Shown one piece after another: positions 54,143-62,901 of a stretch of 64,000 bases of DNA. Position 1 is the stretch's first letter; each line of letters begins with the position of its first letter. The translations under genes and the position numbers were made by a program. This DNA comes from Fimbriiglobus ruber. Lineage in GTDB: Bacteria > Planctomycetota > Planctomycetia > Gemmatales > Gemmataceae. The DNA is taken from NCBI RefSeq assembly GCF_002197845.1, contig NZ_NIDE01000010.1, positions 62,001 to 126,000 on the forward strand, in the 5' to 3' direction. The notes below the pieces were generated by a model. It did no database searches. It saw nothing but the letters and a program-made list of their open reading frames with translations, and was not told the DNA's origin.

Positions 54143-55093
54143 GAGGCTGTCCGAAAAGTGACCTTGCTGTAAGTTGTGCGTCTCTTGTAAGTTAGTCGCT
54201 CCTTCGTACTCGAGGAGCGAAGTCATGGATGCGACCGTTCGCAAACCGTATCCGACCGATTTGACCGACCTCCAATGGGAGATCATCCAGGTCGTCCTGC
54301 CGGCCGCCCGACCCGGAGGACGCCCCCGGTCGGTGGACCTCCGGGAGGTGCTGAACGCGATCGTGTACGTGAACCGGTCGGGGTGTCAGTGGTCGATGCT
54401 CCCGCACGACTTCCCGGCCAAGAGTACGGTGTACGAATACTTCGCCCAGTGGCGGGACGATGGCACCTGGCAAGAACTCCTGGATGTCCTCCGGGAGGGG
54501 TATCGGGAAGTCCACGCCCCGAGTCACGAGCGGACCCCGAGTGCCGCGAGCATCGACAGCCAGTCGGTCAAAGGGACCGAACACGCGGGCGGGAACGGGT
54601 ACGATGCGGGCAAGAAAATCCAGGGCCGGAAGCGGTCGATCGTGGTCGATACGCTGGGCCTGCTGATGGTCGTGGCGGTGACCGCCGGGCACGTCGACGA
54701 CGCGGCCGCGGCCCCCACCGTACTCGAATCCTTGGACCGTGACGCGTACCCGCGATTGAAGGTCGTGTGGGCCGACGGGAAGTACCACAACCATGCCCTG
54801 AACGGGTGGAAAGACGGCCACCCGGAACTCGGATGGGAACTCGTCATCGTCCGCCGACCGGACGGGGTAAAGGGGTTCACCCTGTTACCCAAGCGGTGGG
54901 TCGTCGAGCGGACGTTCGGGTGGCTCGGGCGGGCCCGGCGGTTAAGTCGTAATTATGAGCGACTGAATAGTTCCAGCGAATCCATGATTCGTGTGCGGTC
55001 AATCCAGCTGATCCTCAATCGCATGGATCCACAAGAGCGTTATCCCCCGTTTAAATATAGAGTTGCATCAAAATAGTCTTCCCGGACAGGCTC
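54143..55093 (+). mobile_element. IS5-family element, copy 3
   Basis: The ends GAGGCTGTCCG and CGGACAGGCTC are flanked by TAA (54140-54142 and 55094-55096). Length is 951 bp. It lies head to head with copy 2. Confidence 0.92.
54225..55076 (+). CDS. IS5-family transposase, copy 3
   Basis: The 283-residue product is nearly identical to copy 1 (differences include LREVLNAIVYV and LESLDRDAYP). The DDE motifs are complete. The upstream frame is open for 17 more codons (MCVSCKLVAPSYS), but GAGGAGCG before MDATVRK supports the internal ATG. The gene is intact. Confidence 0.93.
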   Translation: MDATVRKPYPTDLTDLQWEIIQVVLPAARPGGRPRSVDLREVLNAIVYVNRSGCQWSMLPHDFPAKSTVYEYFAQWRDDGTWQELLDVLREGYREVHAPSHERTPSAASIDSQSVKGTEHAGGNGYDAGKKIQGRKRSIVVDTLGLLMVVAVTAGHVDDAAAAPTVLESLDRDAYPRLKVVWADGKYHNHALNGWKDGHPELGWELVIVRRPDGVKGFTLLPKRWVVERTFGWLGRARRLSRNYERLNSSSESMIRVRSIQLILNRMDPQERYPPFKYRVASK

Positions 55094-55256
55094 TAAGAGC
55101 GGGAACGACCGAAGAAGTAAATCAGTTCGACTGAATCTAGACTCATCTCATTCAGGCTGCAACTGACTCTGGTTTACGGGCTGGGACTGGAGATCTTCCC
55201 CGCCTTAATACTGCGATCAGCGTCATTTTTTCCCCTACAGTTCGAATCGACGCTTC

Positions 55257-55663
55257 TCACGGTAGACGGTACTTAACCCCACAACCGGTAGTTTTCGCAA
55301 TCTCTTCTACCGGTCGACCGGCCCGTAGCATTGTCTCAACTTCAACGAGTACTTCCTTACTCAGGAGGCGATAGCGGCCCCGATTTGGGATCGAACCTGC
55401 CGCAGCGGACTGACATGCCTCGTTCGCTTTATGGGCGTCATAGGCTCGCGTTGCGGTGGCATTTGAGATATCCAAGTGAGAGGCGATCCGCACGAAGGAC
55501 CACTGCTCGACGTCTCGCAGGCAAACAATTTCTGCGACTTGTGGGTGATTCTTCCTAGCTTTCTCCCGGACTTTGACCTGCGGCTGGAGAGGAGGGCAAG
55601 TTGCCAACGCTTTACCTCGATCAACCGCCCGCTTGGCATCCTTCCACGTCGTTCCGAGTATGG
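55257..55663 (-). pseudogene. Serine recombinase, C-terminal part only
   Basis: The frame TILGTTWKDAKRAVDRGKAL continues through HPQVAEIVCLRDVEQWSFVR and DISNATATRAYDAHKANEA to LLSKEVLVEVETMLRAGRPV and a final IAKTTGCGVKYRLP. The two successive helix-turn-helix units match the DNA-binding end of planctomycete serine recombinases. The catalytic N-terminal domain is missing because IS3 element 1 begins at 55664. The apparent ATG is provided by the IS end, so it is not a native start. Confidence 0.65.
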
Positions 55664-56982
55664 TGGACCCCATTGTCTAGACCAAAAAACCGCCGTCCTT
55701 AGCTACACTTTTTGGGGGCGGTCTCATTCGTCGATCCGTTCTGCCGGATGGTTTTCCGCCCCGAAGCCCTTCACCCCGCGGAGGGCTTCGGGGCGGAAAA
55801 CCCTTTCCTCATCCCCCGACGTCCCCTCGTACACAGCCGCGGGCGTCCGGTAGTCCAACGACTGATGCAACCGCTGCCCGTTGTAGAACGCGAAGTACGA
55901 CCGTAACCCGCTCGTCAGCGCCGACACCGACTCGTACCCCCGTAGATACACATCTTCGTATTTGACACTTCGCCACAGCCGTTCGACGAATACATTATCT
56001 AGACACCGCCCGCGACCATCCATGCTGACCGACGCCCCGGCCGTCTCCACCCGGTCGATCCAACTCCGGGCCGTAAACTGGACGCCCTGATCGGTGTTGA
56101 ACACCTCCGGCGTGCCCCGGCCCAACGCGTCGTCCAGCATGTCCTGGCAGAACGACCCGTCGAGCGTGTTCGACAACCGCCAGGCGATGACAGACCGGCT
56201 GAACCAGTCAATCGTCGCGGCCAGGTACATGAACCCGGACGGCAGCGGGACATATGTAATATCGGCCGACCAGACCTGGTTGACCCGATCGATCGCGACG
56301 CCCCGGAGTAGGTATGGGTACACCTTATGGGCCGGCCCGGCGGACAATTTCGGCCGCGGGTAGATGGCTTCCAACCCCATGATCCGCAGGAGCCGCTGGA
56401 CCCGCTTGCGGTTCACCTCATGGCCCTGACCCGCCAGCCACGCGGTGATCCGCCGGCTGCCATAGAACGGGCACCGGGTGTATTGCTCATCGATCCACCG
56501 CATCCGCCGGAGATTCTCGGCCGTCTCCGGGACCGGGTCGTAGTACCGGGTCGACCGGTTCAGGCCGACCAGTGCGCACTGCCGACGGATGCTCAGCGCG
56601 GGGTGATCGTCGTCGATCAGAGCCCGCCGGGCGTCAACCGAGGGCGGCAGATTTTTTTTTTCACCCAGTCGAGTTCGACCTTGAGTCGCCCGATCTGCGC
56701 GTACAACTCGTCGGTCTTGTCGTCCGGCGGTCCGGTCGGCTTGACCCCGGACGCGAACACCGTCTCCGCTCCGGCCAGTAACTGCTTCTTCCAGGCGTGG
56801 ATCAGGGTCGGGTGGACATCGTACTGGGAAGCCACCTGGTTGATGGTCCGATCCCCCTTGATCGCTGCCAGTGCGACCTGGGCCTTGAACGCCGCCGTGT
56901 GTGTTTTTCGTTTCGTCGCCATCCAGATACCCTCGAAAAGCCGCCAGTGTATCTTAACTGGCGGTCTAGTTTTCGGGGTCCA
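55664..56982 (-). mobile_element. IS3-family element 1
   Basis: The ends TGGACCCC...CTAGACC (55664) and its complement ending GGGGTCCA (56982) are imperfect inverted repeats. Length is 1319 bp. No matching target duplication was found, which suggests loss of one flank. Confidence 0.85.
55724..56922 (-). CDS. IS3-family transposase OrfAB with -1 frameshift
   Basis: OrfA (56922 to 56617) starts MATKRKTHTAAFKAQVALAA and has the helix-turn-helix TINQVASQYDVHPTLIHAWKK and a Leu-zipper (ELYAQIGRLKVELDWVKKK). The A10 run near 56651-56660 allows a -1 shift into OrfB. OrfB carries the rve core: VWSADITYVPLPSGFMYLAA, VFNTDQGVQFTA and DNVFVERLWRSVKYEDVYL. Its stop is at 55724. Shifting at a poly-A run just after the zipper is the normal way IS3 elements make OrfAB. 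The gene set looks complete. Confidence 0.9.
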
Positions 56983-57069
56983 CTATAGCCCGTAAGTCGG
57001 GATCTCAGGTGTCATTTCCTCGCATGCTGCCTCCCGGTGGTTCGGGAACGTTTCCCGTATGACACCGGC

Positions 57070-57709
57070 ATGGCACGCACACCCAGCAAACCCGTCACGG
57101 CCAAAGACCTCCAAGGTTTCAAATACTTTGACGCCGTGGTCCCCTTGCTCGCACGACTGCGAGACACCGGCACCTTGCGTGATAAGGCGGGCAACCGGCG
57201 ACTCTTTTTCGACCAGTATGCGGCCCTGTTGTTACTTTACTTTTTCAACCCCATCCTCACCAGTCTCAATGGCTTACAGCAAGCCACCAATCTCCAAAAA
57301 GTGCAAAAGATCATTGGTGGCGCTCGTCTTTCCATCGGGGCCTTGAGCGAAGCCCAAGGCGTCTTTGACGCGACACTTGTGGAGGGGATCTTTGGAGAAC
57401 TGGTCGATCGTGTTGTCCCGGTGACTCCCAAGCCCGAATGGGCCACCCTCAAAGATCTGACGGCCGTTGATGGTAGCCTCCCGCCGGCCTGTTCACGCAT
57501 GATCTGGGCCTCGTGGGTGGATGAGAACAATCGGCCGCCAAGATGCACGTTCACTTCGAGGTCTTGCGTGGAATTCCTGTCAAAGTCACTGTGACGCCCG
57601 GCAACCGTTCGGAAACCGTGCCGTTACGTGCCATGCTAATAGGCAACTGTTTGTACGTCATTGACCGTGGCTATGCCGAGTACAGGCTGTTTGAACCTCC
57701 CCACGAGTT
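57070..57709 (+). pseudogene. IS4-like transposase fragment, frameshifted and cut by IS3 element 2
   Basis: The ATG at 57070 (MARTPSKPVTAKDLQGFKYF) opens a frame with LLLLYFFNPILTSLNGLQQA and DLTAVDGSLPPAC, the N-terminal part and first catalytic Asp of an IS4-like transposase. After about 57530 the frame shifts to AAKMHVHFEVLRGIPVKVTV and YVIDRGYAEYRLFE, the second catalytic Asp. The sequence then stops at the IS3 junction. The C-terminal half is missing. Confidence 0.75.
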
Positions 57710-57754
57710 GCGGACACCAAGTTAAGGGGTACTCTTCACTCACAGGAGATACCC

Positions 57755-58051
57755 ATGTCAGAAACACGACGGACGTTCACCCGCGAGTTCAAAGTCGCGG
57801 CGGTCAAGTTGGTCACCGAAAAAGGTCGTTCGGTGTCCGAAGCCGCTCGCAGTCTCGGCATTGGTGCCGAACTGCTTCGGCGGTGGAAGGTCGCGCTCGA
57901 TGCCGAGGGCTCGGAGGCGTTCCCGGGCCACGGGCATCTGCCTCCCGCGGAGGAGGAACTCCGTCGACTCAAGGCCGACGTGGCTCGCCTCACGGCCGAG
58001 CGGGACATCCTAAAAAAAGCTACGGCACTCTTTGCCCGGGAGTCGCGATGA
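57755..58051 (+). CDS. IS3-family OrfA, element 2
   Basis: The 98-residue product starts MSETRRTFTREFKVAAVKLV after an AGGAG site. It has the helix-turn-helix SVSEAARSLGIGAELLRRWK and a zipper (EEELRRLKADVARLTAERDI). Its stop overlaps the OrfB ATG as ATGA. An A7 run (58014-58020) would also allow -1 shifting into the OrfB frame (KKSYGTLCPGVA), giving OrfAB. Confidence 0.92.
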   Translation: MSETRRTFTREFKVAAVKLVTEKGRSVSEAARSLGIGAELLRRWKVALDAEGSEAFPGHGHLPPAEEELRRLKADVARLTAERDILKKATALFARESR

Positions 58052-58908
58052 GGTACGCCGTCATCGACGACCACGCGGGCGAGTGGGCCGTCACGAGGAT
58101 GTGCGATGTCCTCGGGGTGTCGACGGCTGGGTACTACGCGTGGCGGGCTCGGGACGCCAGCCCGCAGCAGCAACGGCGGGAAACGTTGACCGCTGCGATC
58201 GCCGCTGTCCACGCCCAGGTGCATGCCCGGTACGGTAGCCCGCGGATGCACGCGGAGTTAGCGGACCAGGGGCACGACTGCTGCGTGAATACGGTGGCCT
58301 GTCTCATGAGAGAGGACGGAATTGCGGCGAAAACGACGCGCAAATTCCGTCAGACCACGGACTCGAATCACCCCCATCCGGTGGCCGAGAACGTACTCGA
58401 TCGGCAGTTCGATCCGACCACGAAGAATGCGTCGTGGGTGGCTGACATGACATACATCCCGACCCGCGAGGGATGGCTCTATCTGGCCGCGGTCGAGGAT
58501 CTGTTCAGCCGTATGGTGGTCGGGTGGTCGATGGCCGCAACGATGACGAGCCGATTGGTCGTCGATGCCTTGGGGATGGCCGTTGCCCGTCGCCTCCCGG
58601 GGGCCGCATTGGTTGCCCACTCGGATCGCGGGAGCCAGTACGCCAGTGACCACTACCAACGACTGTTGGGGTCGCACGGGATCACCTGCAGTATGAGCCG
58701 TCGGGCCAACTGCTGGGACAATGCGCCGATGGAAAGCTTCTTCGCGAGCCTGAAAAAAGAGCTGGTCCATGACGAAGATTATCCAACCCGTCAGCGGGCG
58801 ACGGCCAGCATCTTCGAGTACATCGAGACGTTCGACAACCGGGTGCGGAGACACTCGGCGCTGGGTTACCTCTCGCCAGCGGATTTCGAAGCGTTGCACC
58901 CCGGATAA
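58048..58908 (+). CDS. IS3-family OrfB, element 2
   Basis: The 286-residue product starts MRYAVIDDHAGEWAVTRMCD. The HTH_21 region (YGSPRMHAELADQG) is followed by the rve core: SWVADMTYIPTREGWLYLAA, VAHSDRGSQYAS and CWDNAPMESFFASLKKEL. The end ALGYLSPADFEALH is typical of IS3 OrfB. Motifs and length are complete, so the element may be active. Confidence 0.93.
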   Translation: MRYAVIDDHAGEWAVTRMCDVLGVSTAGYYAWRARDASPQQQRRETLTAAIAAVHAQVHARYGSPRMHAELADQGHDCCVNTVACLMREDGIAAKTTRKFRQTTDSNHPHPVAENVLDRQFDPTTKNASWVADMTYIPTREGWLYLAAVEDLFSRMVVGWSMAATMTSRLVVDALGMAVARRLPGAALVAHSDRGSQYASDHYQRLLGSHGITCSMSRRANCWDNAPMESFFASLKKELVHDEDYPTRQRATASIFEYIETFDNRVRRHSALGYLSPADFEALHPG

Positions 58909-58926
58909 CCCTTAACCCCCTGTCCG

Positions 58927-60248
58927 TTTTTCGTGGGGAACTCCACACACCACCAACACCCCCCGAAAAAACCCTCTTCCACATCCCCGTCACCAAGACC
59001 TGGCTGCATCAGGTCGTCCTCGGATTGGCCCTCACCTGCCACAGCTCCCAACGCGGCATCGCCCAGTTCTTCCGCGACCACTTCGACTACGCCATCTCCA
59101 TCGGCACCGTCCACAACGTCCTGGCGGGCGCCGTGCCCGCCGCCCGCGCCCACAACGACGCCGTCGACCTTCAGCCCGTCGACGTCGTCGCCCTCGACGA
59201 GATCTTCCAGGCCGGCCAACCGGTCCTGGTCGGCGCCGATGCCACCTCCACCTACTGCTTCCTGCTCAGCCCGGAGGAGCACCGCGACGCCGACACCTGG
59301 GGTCTGCCCCTCCTGGACGCGAAGGACCGGGGCCTCGACCCGTCGGCTGCCGTCGCCGATTTCGCCACCGGCCTGCGCGCCGGCGTGGCCGCCGCGTTCC
59401 CCGGTCTTTCGTGCCGAGGCGATGTCTTCCACGTCGTCATGGACCTGCTCCGGGTCCAGCGCGGGCTCGACAACCGCGGCTCTCGCGCCATCGAGCCGTG
59501 CGCGATGCTCCAGCGGAAGCAGGACCGGCACGCCTGGCGAACCGGGGAGCGGGACCGTTCGCTCGGCCGCCGGATCAGCCTGGCCCGGGCCGACGAGCAA
59601 GCGGCCATGACTCGGGCCGACGAGGTTCGGACGCGGATCGGGTGGTTACGCGACGACATCCGGGCCGTTGCCGGCCCGGACGCCGCCACGCGCCGCCGAC
59701 TGTACGACTTCGTGGTCGCCGAACTGCGGCCGCGGTTGGAGGGGGCCGGGGCAGTTGGCCCAAAGGTGTCCGGATTGCTGGCCCGGCACCGGGAGGAACT
59801 GCTGGCGTTCAGCGACCCGCTCGACCGGGATCTGGCGGAACTGGGGGCGCAATTCGGAGCCGACCCGTCGCTGTTGCGGGAGTTGCTGCAACAGCAGGCC
59901 GGCCAGCCGAACGACCCGGAATACTGGCGGCAGGAGGCGGAGTTACAGCGTCGGAGCCGGGGCCGCGTGCAGGCGTGGCGGGCTGCGGTACAGGAGTTGT
60001 CGGGTCGGACGGTGCGAGCGAGTTCGGTGATCGAAAATCTGAACAGTCGTTTGCGGAGTTACTTTTTTCTGCGGCGTCATCTGGGTAGGGACTACCTGTC
60101 GTTGTTGCAGTTTTATTTGAATCATCGCCGGTTCCCGCGGAGCACGCGCCCCGAGCGCGCGGGTAAGAGCCCGTGTGAGTTGCTCAGCGGCCAGGAGCAC
60201 CCGCACTGGCTGGAGATGCTCGGCTATCAACGTTTTCGGCGGAATTAG
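58927..60248 (+). CDS. DUF6399-like transposase-related protein, 5' end cut by IS3 element 2
   Basis: The frame is open from the IS3 junction (FHIPVTKTWLHQVVLGLALT) and is about 435 residues. An internal ATG is at 59025. The segments SIGTVHNVLAGAVPAARAHN, VALDEIFQAGQPVLVGADAT and GDVFHVVMDLLRVQRGLDNR resemble a DDE-type core. The end VIENLNSRLRSYFFLRRHLG and YLSLLQFYLNHRRFPRS followed by ELLSGQEHPHWLEMLG is the DUF6399-type signature. The start of the gene is lost. It is probably the relic of a transposase-like gene with unknown activity. Confidence 0.7.
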
Positions 60249-60578
60249 TTTGACTACCGTCCTGCAGTCGCTGAACTTGCCGCAAAGGCGAGCCCGGAGA
60301 GGGTCCGTCCTGAGAGACGGCTGCTACCCAAAAAAGCCCATTTTTGAGCCAGGCCCCGAATTCGAGGTCAGCCAGGCGAACGCCGACCTCGCCCTCGCCG
60401 TCGGCGACCCCGTCCTGGCCGTCGGCGGTTACTGCCAGCCGAAACAGCCGGTCGTCCAGCCTCAACCTCAACTTCATCCTACATCCGGTGATAATCCCAC
60501 TGCTCAACAGCCCCCTGTTCCGGCCGCTCAACCTGCCGGTAGTCCTGGCAGCGTAGATCGCCGCCGGATGCCATAAGA

Positions 60579-60680
60579 GATCGACCGAAAGATCAGTTTC
60601 CGAGAATCGCGGCAAGAGAACATTCTCGATCGTTCTTCCACTTTCTGAATCGGAACGTGATCCTCCGAGCGGTCCCGACA
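60579..60680. repeat. Degenerate direct repeat, copy 1
   Basis: The sequence starting GATCGACCGAAAGATCAGTT aligns over about 100 bp with 60969-61070 at roughly 70 percent identity, sharing CCGAGAATCGCGGC, GTTCTTC and CTGAATCG. It may be a relic of a small non-coding element or duplicated regulatory region. Confidence 0.6.
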
Positions 60681-60968
60681 AGCGGATCCACGAGCGGAGT
60701 GGTACTCCCCGTCAACCTCAGACTAACCCCGCACACCGGTTGGCAGCCGTGTCCAACCGCCAGTCGTGATGCGAGGGACTGCCGGGGCCACGAAAACTGG
60801 GCCCAAGGGGGTTTTTGCGCTTTTCGCACCATAAAGAGCGTTTTCTGACGATAGACGGACCAGGACATCCCTGCACGGAAAATTGTCGGCCACGTGGACC
60901 GCCTTTTATCGTCACGCATCGACTTGCATATTCGGGCTGGGGTCAGTTTTTGCGCGGTTGTACATTCG

Positions 60969-61070
60969 GATCGACCGAGAGATTCGTTCCCGAGAATCGC
61001 GGCCGAGGAATGTTCCCGATAGTTCTTCAACTACCTGAATCGCGATGTTATCCGTCGAACAGTCCAAAGG
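60969..61070. repeat. Degenerate direct repeat, copy 2
   Basis: The sequence starting GATCGACCGAGAGATTCGTT is the second copy of the 100-bp repeat, 390 bp downstream of the first. It lies about 120 bp before the terminator at 61194. Confidence 0.6.
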
Positions 61071-61193
61071 AGACGCCGGACGGGGTCGTTCCTGAACCCG
61101 CGCGTGCGAGTGTGAGCCAGGCGTTTCCTGAAGCGACTGGGGTGATGTACCTGACAGGGTAGACTTGCAAATGACCCATCTGCTATCGATCAG

Positions 61194-61219
61194 ACCCCGG
61201 TCTAACCGCCGGGGTTTTT
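61194..61219 (+). terminator. Rho-independent terminator
   Basis: ACCCCGG (61194-61200) pairs with CCGGGGT (61209-61215) around an 8-base loop and is followed by TTTTT. It lies upstream of the TPR gene and would insulate it from transcription coming from the left. Confidence 0.75.
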
Positions 61220-61327
61220 CGCTTTCGTCGGTCGGACCTCGCTTAACTTCCTCTGTGTTTTAAATTGAGCCGTACCCAATCCCCGGATAGTGTTCTTGGA
61301 ACTCGGCTACCTCCAAACCGGTGACCC

Positions 61328-62671
61328 ATGAAGCAGATTAGTTTGACGATTACGTTTTTAACGTATTGTGCAGTCTGTGAGATGGATTTAATGCGAGCAG
61401 CCGACCCGCCTGACTCTTGGAAAGGAGAGATGGTTGTCGGGAAAAAGCGGGCCAAAGAAATTACTTTCGCAGACAAGACAAGCGGCGAGCGGGTTCATTT
61501 CGAGTTTCGAGGTCATTACCCAATCAAAGTCCGTGATGACAAAGATGGCTGGCTCAAGATCTTTGACGGTCACCGAGAAGGGTGGGCTCAGAAAGATCAG
61601 TTCGTCTTATCCAAAGACGCTCCTGCCTATTTCGCTGCTCGCGTCGGAACGAACCCGAACGATGCGTATGCTTGGCTCATGAAGGGTATCGGTTGGCTCG
61701 ACAAGCAAGAGTCCGATAAGGCCATCAAAGACTTAACCGAAGCTATTCGGTTAGATCCGACATATGCCGTGGCATTCAACGCGCGGGGAAATGCCTGGGC
61801 AGATAAGAATGATTACGACAAGGCTATCCAAGACTACGGTGAGGCTATTCGGCTCGACCCCAAAAACGCCTCAGCCTATGTAAACCGCGGTAACGTGTGG
61901 GACGACAAAAAAGAATACGACAAGGCCATCGAAGATTACGGGAACGCTATCCGACTCGACCCCAAAGACGCTAAAATTTTCTATAACCGCGGCATCATAT
62001 GGATTGGGAAGAAGGAGTACGACAGGGCCATCCAAGACTTTAACGAGGCCATCAGACTCGACCCTAATGACACCAAGTTCTTTTACAACCGCGGTAGAAC
62101 ATGGAAAGAGAAGAAGGAGTACGATAAAGCCATCCAGGACTACGACGAAGCCATCCGACTCGACCCGAAATCTACCTCTCCGCTCGTCAGTCGGGGTATC
62201 ATATGGAAGGACAAGAAAGAGTACGACAAGGCTATCCAGGACTTCAACGAAGTCATTCGACTCGATTCCAAAAACGTCTTTGCTTACTTCAATCGTGGCG
62301 ACACATGGACGAGCAAGAAAAACTACGAGGAGGCCATCCGGGACTACGAAGAAGCCATCCGACTCGATCCGATGAACGCATATTCACTCAACAAAGTAGC
62401 GTGGCTGCGAGCAACCTGCCCGAACGCGAAATATCGCGATGGGAAACGGGCCGTTGAAGACGCCAAACGTGCCTGTGCGTTGACAGAATGGAAGTTCCTG
62501 GGTTACGTAGACACACTCGCAGCAGCCTACGCAGAGTCAGGCCAATTTGATGAGGCAGTGAAATGGCAAAAAAAGCCACTCGAAAACCCTGGTTACGCAA
62601 AGGCATACGGAGAAAAGGCTCGTCTGCGACTGAAATTGTACGAGGAAAAGAATTCATACCGCGAAGAGTAA
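61328..62671 (+). CDS. Exported TPR-repeat protein with SH3-like domain
   Basis: The 447-residue product starts [20 protein letters not shown], a probable signal peptide, followed by an SH3-like beta domain (residues 30-95: [35 protein letters not shown]). At least seven 34-residue TPR units follow (for example [20 protein letters not shown]), with very regular spacing from about residue 105 to 365. The C-terminal part ([20 protein letters not shown]) matches the TPR tail common in planctomycete proteins that report on sequential repeats. The role is protein-protein interaction; the partner is unknown. GC is lower than in the neighbouring genes. Confidence 0.9.
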   Translation: MKQISLTITFLTYCAVCEMDLMRAADPPDSWKGEMVVGKKRAKEITFADKTSGERVHFEFRGHYPIKVRDDKDGWLKIFDGHREGWAQKDQFVLSKDAPAYFAARVGTNPNDAYAWLMKGIGWLDKQESDKAIKDLTEAIRLDPTYAVAFNARGNAWADKNDYDKAIQDYGEAIRLDPKNASAYVNRGNVWDDKKEYDKAIEDYGNAIRLDPKDAKIFYNRGIIWIGKKEYDRAIQDFNEAIRLDPNDTKFFYNRGRTWKEKKEYDKAIQDYDEAIRLDPKSTSPLVSRGIIWKDKKEYDKAIQDFNEVIRLDSKNVFAYFNRGDTWTSKKNYEEAIRDYEEAIRLDPMNAYSLNKVAWLRATCPNAKYRDGKRAVEDAKRACALTEWKFLGYVDTLAAAYAESGQFDEAVKWQKKPLENPGYAKAYGEKARLRLKLYEEKNSYREE

Positions 62672-62690
62672 GAAGTCACTTTCGACCCAG

Positions 62691-62716
62691 ACCCCGACTT
62701 AAGCCGCCGGGTTTTT
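62691..62716 (+). terminator. Weak terminator-like hairpin after the TPR gene
   Basis: AGACCCCGACTTAAGCCGCC followed by GGGTTTTT resembles the terminator at 61194 with a few changes that weaken the stem. It lies 20 bp after the TPR stop, which suits a terminator. Confidence 0.5.
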
Positions 62717-62901
62717 CCGTTCCAGAACGAGCTATAGGCAGCAGCTTGACCCAGCCCCGATCCTACACGGAGTCTCTTGCTTTACCGCACGATCAACAAC
62801 GACCCGCCGATGCAGCAATTATTCACCGGCACGTTCCAGGCACGTCACCGACGGCCCGGTAAACTGCGCTGCTCGACCTGTAGCTACAAAACTTCTCCCA
62901 C

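Larger units (their letters stand above)
57711..58926 (+). mobile_element. IS3-family element 2
   Basis: The imperfect terminal repeats begin CGGACACCAAGTTAAGGGGT (57711) and, on the other strand, CGGACAGGGGGTTAAGGGTT (from 58926). Length is 1216 bp. Left flank is the IS4 fragment and right flank is the DUF6399-like gene. Confidence 0.85.
60249..61193. other. No confident gene; contains a 100-bp degenerate duplication
   Basis: Open frames are short. A minus frame at 60593-61030 contains two similar stretches (AAILGNES and AAILGN) only because the underlying DNA is duplicated. A short hydrophobic stretch near 60490-60555 has no gene context. The two repeats are listed separately. Confidence 0.5.
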
